In this document: one piece after another, positions 26,162-34,946 of the stretch
Position numbering within the stretch: position 1 is the first letter of the stretch
Layout of the letters: every line of letters starts with the position of its first letter
Origin: Paenibacillus oenotherae
GTDB taxonomy: Bacteria > Bacillota > Bacilli > Paenibacillales > Paenibacillaceae
DNA: 64,000 nucleotides
Assembly: GCF_019443105.1 (NCBI RefSeq)
Contig: NZ_JAHZIJ010000012.1
Coordinates: forward strand, 95,971 to 159,970
Direction of reading: 5' to 3'
Notes under the pieces: generated by a model
Told to the model about the DNA's origin: nothing
The model's database searches: none
What the model saw: only the letters and a program-made list of their open reading frames with translations
Made by a program: the position numbers and the translations under genes

Positions 26162-26757
26162 AGGTGCTGGCTATTTCCTGTGAAATTCGTGATCCGGGCA
26201 TCGAATCGCATCTGTTGCGGGTGCAGGATCTGACGGGGAAGCTTGTTGCAAGGCATCATGCAAGGCTCGGCATTGGCATGTCGGATGAAGAGATGAACCG
26301 TATTGCCTATTCCAGCATTCTTCACGATATCGGGAAGTCGTCGATTCCGGAAGGCATCCTTTACAAACCTGGGCCGCTTGCCCATTATGAGCGGACTATC
26401 ATTGAAATGCATACGCTGATCGGAGTAGATATTGTAGACAAAATCTACTCCGAGCTTGATGATGAATTGTTCGAGAGCGAGCTGTCCGTGGCCAAAAACA
26501 TTATTCTCCATCATCATGAGAGATGGGACGGAACCGGATACCCGCACCGCCTCCAGGGGCAGGGCATTCCACTGGAAGCACGCATCGTCAGCGTCGTCGA
26601 TGTATTCGATGCGCTGACCAGCAAGAGAGCTTATAAGGAAAAATGGAGCGTGGAGCGCTCTATCCAATATCTCGTGGAGCAGCGGGGCAAGCAGTTCGAT
26701 TGGGACATCGTCGATTCCTTCGTAACGCTGTTCGAGGACGGGCAGTTCGATATTTAA
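26155..26757 (+). CDS. HD-GYP phosphodiesterase half
   Basis: A 200-residue HD-GYP domain with ILHDIGKSSIPEGILYKPG, the HD metal pair, HHHERWDGTGYPHRLQG, the GYP motif, and VSVVDVFDALTSKRAYK. Such domains hydrolyse c-di-GMP to GMP or pGpG. The frame can start at TTG 26155 with only a weak AAGG upstream; more likely it was the C-terminal half of the PAS protein before the frameshift at 26060-26065. If made alone, it would be an unregulated phosphodiesterase opposing the GGDEF protein of the same cluster. Confidence 0.85.
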   Translation: MLKVLAISCEIRDPGIESHLLRVQDLTGKLVARHHARLGIGMSDEEMNRIAYSSILHDIGKSSIPEGILYKPGPLAHYERTIIEMHTLIGVDIVDKIYSELDDELFESELSVAKNIILHHHERWDGTGYPHRLQGQGIPLEARIVSVVDVFDALTSKRAYKEKWSVERSIQYLVEQRGKQFDWDIVDSFVTLFEDGQFDI

Positions 26758-26832
26758 GCGAGGCATGCATGTCGATGGTGGTTATGAACAAGCCCGTACA
26801 TGCTGGATCGCAGAATTAATGCTCTATCGCGG

Positions 26833-26879
26833 CACCCGATTGTTTCTCGTAATTGACGAGAAGCAACAGGGTGTTTTTT
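26833..26879 (+). terminator. Terminator after the c-di-GMP cluster
   Basis: CACCC-TTG-TTCTCGT on the left pairs with ACGAGAA-CAA-GGGTG on the right with small bulges (stem 26833-26873), then TTTTTT. Confidence 0.75.
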
Positions 26880-27518
26880 GTTATGGAGCTGCAGTGAGAC
26901 CGGGAGTAGGCGGCGCTATTGGTGCTTCAACCTTTTGTACAATACGGGTACTAGGCAAGGTTGGTACTGTGCGTTTTTCGTCAGGGAGAATATAGTGAAG
27001 GAAAGCTTGAAGGGAGATTATAGGCGTACTCCGCGCCAGAGGACGATCCGTCATTCAAAGGCGCCGGGAGACGCTCGGTACGGAAAAAAGAGCTGCGAGC
27101 TGCGAGCCAGGCAAAACATGCGAAACGGCATCTATTTTCTAGATTCGGGCCCCGTGAAGGTGAAATGCCTGCCAGACCGCAGGTATTTCACCTTCGTTTC
27201 TCCTTAACGGCCGATTTTTCCGAAAATTCATGCATGATCGCAGGAATTTAACCATTATGGCGCCTTGTAGTCAAAATTCATGCACATTCGCAGGCTTCTT
27301 ACTCCGTCACTCTGCCTTCAAAACTTGGAGAATGGGTTGTCCAGTAAGTTGTTTGATGAACAACGTATTCAACACAGCTGCCCGTTGGATTAATGAGTTG
27401 TGTTATAATTTTTCGTAAATTTGAACATAAGCCTATTTCATTTGCTCTCGCAGTACTTTATTTTCTTCTGACACTAGTAAGTGTGCGGTAAAGGAGGTGA
27501 CGGATACGAGTACGTTGG
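26880..27518. other. Intergenic tract with CCTGC-type hairpins
   Basis: No supported gene. It contains a long hairpin at 27156-27195, two degenerate GCAGG relatives near 27225-27300, a TATAAT at 27404-27409 without a clear -35, and AAAGGAGGTGA at 27490-27499, a near-perfect ribosome site lacking a start codon at normal spacing. Confidence 0.55.
27156..27195. repeat. Long palindrome with CCTGC-N6-GCAGG core
   Basis: GAAGGTGAAATGCCTGC (27156-27172) pairs with GCAGGTATTTCACCTTC (27179-27195) at 16 of 17 positions around a 6-nt loop. The same design, with arms ending GAAAT before the CCTGC core, appears at 38800-38837. A terminator role is possible, but only TTTCTCC follows. Confidence 0.7.
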
Positions 27519-27593
27519 ATGCCTTCTGTTAGGATGTTTCTCACCTCAATGAGCGGGGAAATATACGAACAGAATGCGAGGAGTTTAATATGA
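27519..27593 (+). CDS. Possible 24-residue upstream ORF coupled to the acetyltransferase
   Basis: ATG 27519 opens 24 codons (MPSVRMFLTSMSGEIYEQ...) whose TGA (27591-27593) overlaps the next gene's ATG as ATGA. The strong AAGGAGGTGA at 27490-27499 is 19 bp away, longer than ideal. A coupled leader peptide is conceivable; coding is unproven. Confidence 0.25.
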   Translation: MPSVRMFLTSMSGEIYEQNARSLI

Positions 27594-28429
27594 TTAACGA
27601 GCTGCAAATCCAGCATTATGCTGCAATCCGCCCCTTGCTAAAGGGAATAGGCATCAATCCGGTTATAGAAGGCGTTGTTGACGGCACCAACCTTGGTAAA
27701 ATCTATGCGGATGATGCCGTATCGCCATCAGCTGCTCTCATCTGGGCGAAGAATGAGATGTTCTATCTCGTAGGGGATGATAGCAACAAGGCATTTTATC
27801 AACAGCTGGAGAGTTTTATTGTTCGTGTTATTAAGCCTGAAGCGCTCGCTGCTGGCGAAAATGTAATGAATCTGGAAATTCCAGCCTATCATCAATGGCA
27901 ATCGACGATTGAGAGCTATTTCAACAATAAGCTTAACAGGGGAGAACGGGTTCCTTTTACCTTTCGCAGGGAGACGTTCCAATCAAGGCGGAGCCAGGAT
28001 TCGGGGGTTGTGTCTGTCAGCGGCTGCGAACTTAGAGCAATCGACGATAAGGTTATTGAGGCGGATACAGAGCAGACAATAACAACAGAAATTCTGAAGT
28101 TCTGGGAATCGATTGAGAAGTTTATGGATAAGGGCATCGGATATTGTGTGATGAAGGGGCATGAGGTGATCGGCACTTGCATCTCCGTGTTTGCAAGCTG
28201 TAATGATTATGAGATCGGCATTCATACTTACAGTACTGAATATCGTGGCAAAGGCCTTGCAACTGCGATGGCCGTTCAATTCATTAAAGCCTGTATTGCT
28301 AGAGGCGGCGTGCCGCATTGGACGACAGAGAGCTTTCGGGAGGATTCTATCGCGATCGCGAACAAGCTGGGGTTCGAGCAGGGAGCCAATTATCCGGTAT
28401 ACTATCATTCGTTTGAGGAATTGCTATAA
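27590..28429 (+). CDS. GNAT acetyltransferase, ZmaR-like
   Basis: A 279-residue GNAT protein of the larger ZmaR-like type, in which an N-terminal region of about 150 residues precedes the acetyltransferase core. The core has KGIGYCVMKGHEVIGTCISVFA, YEIGIHTYSTEYRGKGLATAMAVQFIKAC, the acetyl-CoA loop, and HWTTESFREDSIAIANKLGFE. ZmaR confers zwittermicin A resistance by acetylation, so antibiotic or metabolite inactivation is possible here, but the substrate is unknown. GAGGAG lies about 9 bp before ATG 27590. Confidence 0.82.
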   Translation: MINELQIQHYAAIRPLLKGIGINPVIEGVVDGTNLGKIYADDAVSPSAALIWAKNEMFYLVGDDSNKAFYQQLESFIVRVIKPEALAAGENVMNLEIPAYHQWQSTIESYFNNKLNRGERVPFTFRRETFQSRRSQDSGVVSVSGCELRAIDDKVIEADTEQTITTEILKFWESIEKFMDKGIGYCVMKGHEVIGTCISVFASCNDYEIGIHTYSTEYRGKGLATAMAVQFIKACIARGGVPHWTTESFREDSIAIANKLGFEQGANYPVYYHSFEELL

Positions 28430-28545
28430 GTAGTGGCATGGATCGCCGCCTGGATGACAGCCCCCCAAGTATATCATTTCTGGTATACTAATCCTATTCC
28501 ATTAATTGAGCAGGTTAACACTCTTGTTGCTTGCGAAGGGGCAGT

Positions 28546-29136
28546 ATGATGAGAATATTGGTTGTTTCTGATGAGGAATCCAAGTATATATGGGATCATT
28601 ATGATCCTGAACGGTTTAAAGATGTGGAGCTTATTATCTCTTGCGGTGATCTGAAGCAGGAGTATCTATCCTTTCTTGTAACGATGCTCCCTGTTCCTCT
28701 CTTCTACGTACCGGGCAATCATGATACTACATATAAGTCAAAGCCGCCCGAGGGCTGTGTCAGCATTGACGGCAAACTGATTGAGTATAAAGGCATACGC
28801 ATCATGGGATTGGGCGGGAGCAACAAGTACAGTTCAGGGGATTACCAGTACACAGAGAGCCAGATGAGAAGAAGGCTGCGCAAATTTAGATTCAAGTTGT
28901 GGAGAAATAAGGGAATCGATATTCTGGTTACCCATGCCCCAGCCTATCAGCTTGGAGATGGAGAGGATCTCTGTCATCGGGGTTTTAACTGCTTTGTCGA
29001 TTTCATGGAACAGTATGCACCTAAGTATTTGCTCCACGGACATCAGCATTTGAATTATGGACGGGGCCAGCGCATCCATCAATACAAGAATACGAGAATA
29101 ATTAATGGATTCGGCTATTATCTGCTGGATTTTTAA
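28546..29136 (+). CDS. Metallophosphoesterase family protein
   Basis: A 196-residue calcineurin-like phosphoesterase with ILVVSDEES at the N terminus (the usual D-x-H is degenerate, with D-E-E), ISCGDLKQEYL, YVPGNHDTTY, LVTHAPAYQLGD and LHGHQHLN, which provide the other dinuclear-metal ligands. It may hydrolyse phosphomonoesters or cyclic nucleotides. AAGGGG lies 5-10 bp before ATG 28546. It is followed by a terminator. Confidence 0.85.
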   Translation: MMRILVVSDEESKYIWDHYDPERFKDVELIISCGDLKQEYLSFLVTMLPVPLFYVPGNHDTTYKSKPPEGCVSIDGKLIEYKGIRIMGLGGSNKYSSGDYQYTESQMRRRLRKFRFKLWRNKGIDILVTHAPAYQLGDGEDLCHRGFNCFVDFMEQYAPKYLLHGHQHLNYGRGQRIHQYKNTRIINGFGYYLLDF

Positions 29137-29141
29137 ATCAT

Positions 29142-29191
29142 AGAGAAGCAGTGGTTGAGTATATCAACCGCTGTTGCTCTGTGATTTTTTT
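29142..29191 (+). terminator. Terminator after the phosphoesterase gene
   Basis: AGAGAAGCAGTGGTTGA pairs with TCAACCGCTGTTGCTCT (one mismatch, 5-nt loop), then GTGATTTTTTT. Confidence 0.75.
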
Positions 29192-29321
29192 GTTGTATGG
29201 CAGAGGCAAGACACTGTTTGCGTGAGGCGGACTATTTTTTTGATAGACTTGTTGAATGAGGGAATTTGTGCGATAGTAGCCTTTGTTGAATGAATCGCAG
29301 ATTAGGAGAGTAAGAGAAATT

Positions 29322-30257
29322 ATGGGCTCCAATAACAGCTTTGAATCGCAATCAAGGGTAAAAGGCATCATACTCGTTCTCACTGGCGCCGCATTATGGG
29401 GGATAGCGGGAACGGTGGCTCAATATTTATTTCAGCGGCTAGGCTATAGTCCGGAATGGCTGGTCGTTGTCCGGCTGCTGCTGGCTGGAACGATCCTGTT
29501 AGGTTTTGCCTTCGTGAAGGAGCGGCGCCGGACATGGCAAATCTGGCGTGACAAGCGTGATGTGGCAAGCCTTCTTTTGTTTAGCATACTGGGGATGCTG
29601 GCTGTCCAATATACTTATTTTGCCGCGATTCAGCATTCGAATGCTGCTACGGCGACAGTCCTGCAATATTTGGCGCCGGTTATGATTTGCTGTTATTTTG
29701 CCATTCGTAATCGGCGGATTCCGACTCCCAGAGAAATCATCGCTGTTGTTCTTTCGTTTGCAGGTACGATCCTGCTCGTGACACATGGCAGCCTCCAGCA
29801 TCTATCGATCTCGGGGGCGGCACTATTCTGGGGCATTAGCTCCGCGGTTACGCTGGCCTTCTACACGCTGCAGCCCCTCAAGCTTCTGGCCAAATGGGGG
29901 TCTACTATTATTGTGGGATGGGGGATGCTGATTGGGGGCGTCAGCTTCAGCTTTGTTCACCCTCCGTGGCATTTTGCAGGGCAATGGTCGCTTAATGCGT
30001 TGCTTGCCATTATGTTTATCGTTGTATTCGGCACGCTGATCGCTTTCTACACCTATCTGGAGAGCCTGAAGCATATTAGTGCATCCGAGACCAGCTTGCT
30101 GGCTAGTATAGAGCCGTTGACAGCCGCGTTTATCTCTGTATTGTGGCTGCATGTAACGTTTGGATTAGAAGAGTGGTTAGGCACATTGTGTATCGTCAGC
30201 ACGATCGTTATTTTATCCTTTGCGGGGAATAAGGATACTGTCCGCGGATCAGAGTGA
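29322..30257 (+). CDS. EamA/DMT family transporter
   Basis: A 311-residue protein with ten predicted helices in two EamA halves (first from GIILVLTGAALWGIAGTVAQYL, second from ISGAALFWGISSAVTLAFY). It has PVMICCYFAIRNRRIP and the common AFYTYLESLKHISASETSLLASIEPLTAAFIS end. Family members export metabolites such as amino acids or import nucleotides and drugs. I chose ATG 29322 because AGGAGAG lies upstream and the upstream TTG 29283 adds residues unlike the family. Substrate unknown. Confidence 0.87.
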   Translation: MGSNNSFESQSRVKGIILVLTGAALWGIAGTVAQYLFQRLGYSPEWLVVVRLLLAGTILLGFAFVKERRRTWQIWRDKRDVASLLLFSILGMLAVQYTYFAAIQHSNAATATVLQYLAPVMICCYFAIRNRRIPTPREIIAVVLSFAGTILLVTHGSLQHLSISGAALFWGISSAVTLAFYTLQPLKLLAKWGSTIIVGWGMLIGGVSFSFVHPPWHFAGQWSLNALLAIMFIVVFGTLIAFYTYLESLKHISASETSLLASIEPLTAAFISVLWLHVTFGLEEWLGTLCIVSTIVILSFAGNKDTVRGSE

Positions 30258-30331
30258 ATTCGTATCCAGCTCATGGAGCGAGCGTATTTTCAATTGCGGG
30301 CGACAGTTGAATGAAGAGAGGTATTATCAGC

Positions 30332-32593
30332 ATGAAAAGCCTGGAGCAATTCTTTCTTCGGAAGTATAAAGAGATCGGCGTAGCGTTGAATGAGGTTCAG
30401 AAGCAGGCCGTCAGCCAAACGGAAGGGCCGCTGCTGCTGCTAGCGTCACCGGGATCGGGGAAAACGACCACGATTATTATGAGAATCGGCTATTTGATCG
30501 AGGAGCAGGGGGTAGATCCGGCCCGTATTAAGGCGGTAACGTTCAGTCGTGCATCGGCGACGGATATGCGGGAGCGGTTCAAGCGTTTCTTCCCGGAGCT
30601 GGCTCCGGTTGATTTCTCCACCATTCACAGTCTGGCTTTCGAGATGATGCGGGAGCATTTCTATAAGACGAGGACCTCCTTTCAAATTATTGAGGGGGCT
30701 ATTGATGTTGAGGAACAGGAGCAGGAGCAGGGGCTGGCGCAAGGCCAGGTGGGCTTCGATTCCGACCATCCGCCGCTGCATAAGAAGCTTATTTTGCGCA
30801 GATTATTCACAACGATCAATGGCGACAATCCCACGGAGGAGGGGATGGAGTCGCTCTGTACGTATATCAGCTACATTAAGAACAAGCTCATTCCCGAGGA
30901 GCAGTGGGCGTCGGTCAAATGCGAGGTGCCGCGTGCGGAGCGTATTTTGCGTGAATACGAGCTGTTCAAACGGTCAGGCGCTGCAAAGCTGCTGGTGGAT
31001 TATGATGATATGCTGACGATAGCGAATGAAGCATTGGCTGCGGATGAGAGGCTTCTTCACAAGTATCGGCAGAGGTATGATTATGTTCTGACCGATGAGA
31101 GCCAGGATACGTCGATGGTTCAGCATGCCATTATCGAGAAGCTGGTTCAGGTGCATGGCAATCTCTGTGTTGTAGCTGATGATGATCAGAGCATCTACAC
31201 ATGGCGGGCTGCGGAGCCGCAGTATTTGCTGGATTTCAAAGCGGTATACCCGGCTGCAAGCATTCTGTTCATGGAGCAGAATTACCGTTCCTCCAAAGAT
31301 ATTGTCGAGGTTTCCAACCAGTTCATCAAACGCAACAAGAACCGGTATGATAAAAATATGTTCACCGCCAATCCGTCTCATGGGCCGATTCGTTTCGTGA
31401 CGCTGGAGGACAATCTGGTACAGGCCAAATATTTGGCAGAGCAGATCCGGGGGATTGAGAACCTCCGTGATGCGGCGATTCTGTACCGGAACAATTCGTC
31501 CTCCATCGTGCTCATGAACGAATTTGACCGTGCGGGCATTCCTTTCTATATGAAGGATGTGGACAACCGCTTTTTCTCCCACTGGGTGGTGGAGGATATT
31601 TTGAACTTTATGCGGATGTCCTTTACGGACAAGCGGGTGGATATTTTGGAAGCGATCCATACCAAGCTTCACGGATATATAACGAAGCATCAGATCGCGG
31701 TGCTGAAGGAAATCAACAATAATGAATCCGTCTTTGACAATCTGTTGAATTTTGTTCAATTGCAGGATTACCAAGGCAAGCAGCTGCAGGAGTGCAAGGA
31801 GACGTTCCAGCAGATGAAGGGCATGCCGCCCCATGAAGCGATCGGGGTTATTCGGGGCCGTCTTGGCTACGAGAAGGCGATTGACAAGATGAGTGAGCGG
31901 CTGGGATTCAATAAGGAATATTTGATTGGCATTCTGAACACGCTGGGAGAAATTGCTGCAACGCTGGAGACGATGGAGGAATTCGCGGGGCGTCTGAAGT
32001 ATCTGGAATCTCTGTTGCGGCGATCCAAGCTGAACAAGAACCAGAATGCAGTCACGTTCTCGACGCTGCATAGCGCCAAGGGGCTGGAGTTCGAGCAGGT
32101 CTATATGGTGGATTTGATTGATGGCGTTATACCTTCGTCAAGCGATAGTGACAAAGGAAACGAGACACTCATGGAGGAAGCCGTCCGCTTGTTCTATGTC
32201 GGAATGACGAGGGCGAAGCTGGAGCTGGAGCTGGTCACTTACAAGGAGCGCGATGGCAAAAAGGTGAAGGAGTCGCCCTTCGTAGGGGCTGTCCGGCATA
32301 TTCTCCATCCTCCTGCAGGAGTGACGACGACGGAAGGGATCGGCAAGGCGGCAGCCAGCGTGTCCGGACATGAGCCGGCAGCAGCGGCTGCGTACAATCC
32401 CAATGCGATTAGAAGCCGGGATGGATTGGTCGTGGGCCGGTTGGTGATGCACCGAGTGTTCGGCGAAGGCGAGATTGTCGGGCTGACCGGGGATCGAGTT
32501 CATGTTCGCTGTGAATCCGGCGTGAAAATATTGGCCCTGCAGACATGCCTGGAAAAGGGCATATTGGAGCCGCTAGAGACGGCTGTTCTGTGA
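30332..32593 (+). CDS. UvrD/Rep-family superfamily 1 DNA helicase
   Basis: A 753-residue SF1A helicase. Motif I is ASPGSGKTTTII, Ia TFSRASATDMRERF, II DYVLTDESQDTSMVQ, III VVADDDQSIYTWRAA, IV QNYRSSKDI, V TLHSAKGLEFEQVYMVDLIDG and VI LFYVGMTRAKLEL. The C terminus LVVGRLVMHRVFGEGEIVGL resembles the RNA-polymerase-binding end of PcrA. It should unwind 3'-to-5' in repair or replication-conflict roles; length and tail suggest a PcrA paralog rather than PcrA itself (no pcrB or ligA nearby). ATG 30332 follows AGAGAGG; an earlier ATG at 30311 has no ribosome site. Confidence 0.9.
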   Translation: MKSLEQFFLRKYKEIGVALNEVQKQAVSQTEGPLLLLASPGSGKTTTIIMRIGYLIEEQGVDPARIKAVTFSRASATDMRERFKRFFPELAPVDFSTIHSLAFEMMREHFYKTRTSFQIIEGAIDVEEQEQEQGLAQGQVGFDSDHPPLHKKLILRRLFTTINGDNPTEEGMESLCTYISYIKNKLIPEEQWASVKCEVPRAERILREYELFKRSGAAKLLVDYDDMLTIANEALAADERLLHKYRQRYDYVLTDESQDTSMVQHAIIEKLVQVHGNLCVVADDDQSIYTWRAAEPQYLLDFKAVYPAASILFMEQNYRSSKDIVEVSNQFIKRNKNRYDKNMFTANPSHGPIRFVTLEDNLVQAKYLAEQIRGIENLRDAAILYRNNSSSIVLMNEFDRAGIPFYMKDVDNRFFSHWVVEDILNFMRMSFTDKRVDILEAIHTKLHGYITKHQIAVLKEINNNESVFDNLLNFVQLQDYQGKQLQECKETFQQMKGMPPHEAIGVIRGRLGYEKAIDKMSERLGFNKEYLIGILNTLGEIAATLETMEEFAGRLKYLESLLRRSKLNKNQNAVTFSTLHSAKGLEFEQVYMVDLIDGVIPSSSDSDKGNETLMEEAVRLFYVGMTRAKLELELVTYKERDGKKVKESPFVGAVRHILHPPAGVTTTEGIGKAAASVSGHEPAAAAAYNPNAIRSRDGLVVGRLVMHRVFGEGEIVGLTGDRVHVRCESGVKILALQTCLEKGILEPLETAVL

Positions 32594-32595
32594 GC

Positions 32596-32714
32596 GCGGA
32601 AACGCGGAATAGCAGAAACGCGGAAACGCAGAAACGCAGAAACGCAGAAACGCAGAAAGCGGAAAAGCGGAAAAGCGCAATAGCGCAATAGCGCAATAGC
32701 GGAATAGCGGAATA
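32596..32714. repeat. 8-bp tandem repeat, 15 units
   Basis: It begins 2 bp after the helicase stop. Units are GCGGAAAC, GCAGAAAC, GCGGAAAA, GCGCAATA and GCGGAATA; one unit has 7 bp. Identical units are adjacent, indicating expansion by slippage. Confidence 0.9.
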
Positions 32715-32770
32715 GCTCGCTTACAGCGGATTGCGGCGGGTATAGGCAGGCATGGGCGGTCTAGCGAGCT

Positions 32771-33209
32771 GAGAGCGGGAAAAATCGGCTTACAGCAGAC
32801 CCCGCCCCGCGAACATGGCCCGAAACGAGGGAAAACCCACTTACAGAGCGGGAATGGGGCCAGAGCGAGTGGGTTAGCTGGCTGAGAGCGGGAAAAATCG
32901 GCTTACAGCAGATCCCGCCCCCCCGCGAACATGGCCCCAAACGGGGAAAAACCCGCTTACAGAGCGAGATTGAGGCCAGAGCGAGTGGGTTAGCGAGCTG
33001 AGAGCGGGAAAAATCGGCTTACAAGCAGATCCCTGCCCCCGCGAACATGACCTGAAACGGGAAAAACCCGCTTACAGAGTGGGATTGAGGCCAGAGCAAG
33101 TGGGTTAGCTGGCTGAGAGCGGGAAAAATCGGCTTACAGCAGACCCCGCCCCCGCGAACATAGCCCGAAACGGGGAAAAACCCGCTTACAGAGCGGGATT
33201 GAGGCCAGT
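32771..33209. repeat. 114/115-bp tandem repeat, four units
   Basis: Units start at 32771, 32885, 33000 and 33115 (last one truncated). Each has two related halves, one with GAGAGCGGGAAAAATCGG then CTTACAG, the other GGGGAAAAACCCGCTTACAG then GCGGG. CCCGC-TTACAGA-GCGGG can form a hairpin in each unit. The array is intergenic between a helicase and an HxlR gene; no coding potential is credible. Confidence 0.88.
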
Positions 33210-33323
33210 GTGGCCGACTTTGGCGGGCGGGATTAGGGATGCGGCGCTCAAACTAAAATAGTGCCTGAAAATCCATCACCGGATTTCCAGGCACTCTGGA
33301 AGAACGCCAAGCGGCGTTCTTTA

Positions 33324-33656
33324 TTATTCTTCGGGGGTTGGCGGAAGCTCGACCCATTGCTCGGCCCAGCTGCTGATTTCTTTGAATAAAGGCGCAAAGG
33401 CTTTCCCTTTGTCCGTTAATTGATATTCAATCCGCACTGGCGTTTCGGGATAGACATCTCGTTGGATGATTCCCTCCGCTTCCAATTCCTTCAGCCGCTC
33501 GGAAAGCACTTTACCGCTCAAGTTCGGCAGGGAGTTCTCAATCCAGACAAAGCGCTGAGGACCGGATTGCAGCTGGTAGACAATCTTGGCTGTCCATCGC
33601 TTGCTTAGAATTTCCAACGCTTTCTCAAATCGAGGGCATAATTGTGACTGTTCCAT
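33324..33656 (-). CDS. HxlR-family transcriptional regulator
   Basis: A 110-residue winged-helix regulator: CPRFEKALEILSKRWTAKIVYQLQSGPQRFVWIENSLPNLSGKVLSERLKELEAEGIIQRDVYPETPVRIEYQLTDKGKAF. The N-terminal Cys6 (MEQSQLC is 7 residues, Cys7) matches the conserved redox-sensing cysteine of YodB/HypR-like members, which sense quinones or disulfide stress. ATG 33656 follows GAGGTGAT; three extra codons upstream are less likely. It is divergent from a DODA-type dioxygenase gene that it probably controls. Confidence 0.9.
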   Translation of the reverse strand: MEQSQLCPRFEKALEILSKRWTAKIVYQLQSGPQRFVWIENSLPNLSGKVLSERLKELEAEGIIQRDVYPETPVRIEYQLTDKGKAFAPLFKEISSWAEQWVELPPTPEE

Positions 33657-33735
33657 CGTTATCACCTCATTCTTCTGTTCATATTATAGCCCTTTACCCT
33701 CAAATAGACAATCTAACCAAACTTAATTTAATAAC

Positions 33736-33813
33736 TTGACTTAATCAAATGAATAATATAATCTTAGTTACATAAAGTAAGTGATAAAGATTTGCATCGC
33801 TAGTAATTAACTA
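33736..33813 (+). promoter_or_regulatory. Promoter and palindrome between hxlR-like and dioxygenase genes
   Basis: TTGACT (33736-33741) and TATAAT (33757-33762) form a promoter toward the dioxygenase. TAGT-AATTA-ACTA at 33801-33813 is a palindrome similar in style to YodB-type operators and could be bound by the divergent HxlR protein. Confidence 0.5.
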
Positions 33814-33867
33814 TAAAAAAAGTAAATGAACTAAATTATACCGTCCTTATGAACAGGAGGAGCACGC

Positions 33868-34638
33868 ATGCTGCCATCATTATTTATTAACCATGGAGCA
33901 CCGACTTTAGCTCTAGTGGAGACAGACTACACCCGATTTCTTAAGGAGACGGGACAGCGTTTTACTCCCCAGGCAATCGTTATGTTCAGCGCGCATTGGG
34001 AGGAGGGGGTAACAACGATCTCCTTTGCTGAAGGGCCGCTAGAGACGATATATGATTTCTACGGATTCCCGGATGCGCTATATCAGATTACTTACCCGGC
34101 GCCTGGGTCGCCGAAGCTGGCGGAAAGGATCGAGGGACTGTTCCAGAAGGCGGGCATCCCGACGGAGAGAGACAGTAAGCGCGGGCTAGACCATGGCTCA
34201 TGGATATTTCTGAAGCATATGTATCCTGATGCCAATATCCCCGTAGTGAGTGTGTCGGTGAATCCATTTTTGCCGAATGAAGAGCAGTATCGAATCGGCG
34301 AAGCCATTCGCGGTTTAGGGGCGGATAACATTCTTGTCATCGGCAGTGGCACGACAGTGCATAATTTTAATTATATAAAGATGGGCCAGCAGCATCCGGA
34401 GCAGTGGGCGGTCGAGTTCGACGACTGGATCGTTGACAAGGTGGAGCAGCGGGACGTGGACTCGCTTGTGCAATATGACCGGCTCGCTCCTTACGCATCA
34501 AGGGCTGTGCCGAGAGCAGAGCATTTCGTGCCATTGTTCCATGCAATGGGGAGCTCGGATCCTGCGGCTTCGAAGCCCAAGGTGCTGTATAGAGGATATG
34601 AGTATGGGACCTTTAGCTATAGCTGCTTTGAGTTTTAA
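33868..34638 (+). CDS. DODA-type extradiol ring-opening dioxygenase family (LigB/YgiD-like)
   Basis: A 256-residue class III extradiol dioxygenase homolog. Metal-ligand motifs are FINHGAPTLAL, FSAHWEEGV and RGLDHGSWIFLKHMYPDA, with GSGTTVHNFNYIK near the end. These enzymes cleave catechol-type rings with Fe or Zn; the natural substrate is not known in most bacteria. AGGAGGAG precedes ATG 33868. Pairing with an HxlR sensor suggests induction by quinones or catechols. Confidence 0.88.
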   Translation: MLPSLFINHGAPTLALVETDYTRFLKETGQRFTPQAIVMFSAHWEEGVTTISFAEGPLETIYDFYGFPDALYQITYPAPGSPKLAERIEGLFQKAGIPTERDSKRGLDHGSWIFLKHMYPDANIPVVSVSVNPFLPNEEQYRIGEAIRGLGADNILVIGSGTTVHNFNYIKMGQQHPEQWAVEFDDWIVDKVEQRDVDSLVQYDRLAPYASRAVPRAEHFVPLFHAMGSSDPAASKPKVLYRGYEYGTFSYSCFEF

Positions 34639-34680
34639 GCCAGAAGCTCTCCATGCGGCTTTATAGTTAGCTTGAAGCAA

Positions 34681-34723
34681 GCAAACGTGTGTCGGTTTCT
34701 TATCGATGCCCGTTTGCTTTTTT
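34681..34723 (+). terminator. Terminator after the dioxygenase gene
   Basis: GCAAACG (34681-34687) pairs with CGTTTGC (34711-34717), then TTTTTT. Confidence 0.75.
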
Positions 34724-34946
34724 GTGTTGCAAGCCAATACGAACATGTATAGAAGAATCCCCCGCGCCATCCTATTCATCATCAGTTTCGATAGAGCTCG
34801 GTTTGCATGTTGGAACAGATAGCTTCATAACAATCGTTCAAAAATATTTTTCGCATGATTGAACATATTACATGGCTTGGCCGTCATACAACAAACAATT
34901 AAACAATGATTGATCACACGACTATTATTGAAGGAGAGATCATCCG

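Noticed and set aside
26765-26995. 76-codon open frame after the HD-GYP gene
   Set aside because: It contains the terminator hairpin with T6 run at 26833-26879 and has no ribosome site.
32771-33209. CRISPR array
   Set aside because: The DNA between repeated motifs is itself repeated, the unit is 114/115 bp and no cas gene is near. The 43643-43890 cluster fails for the same reason.
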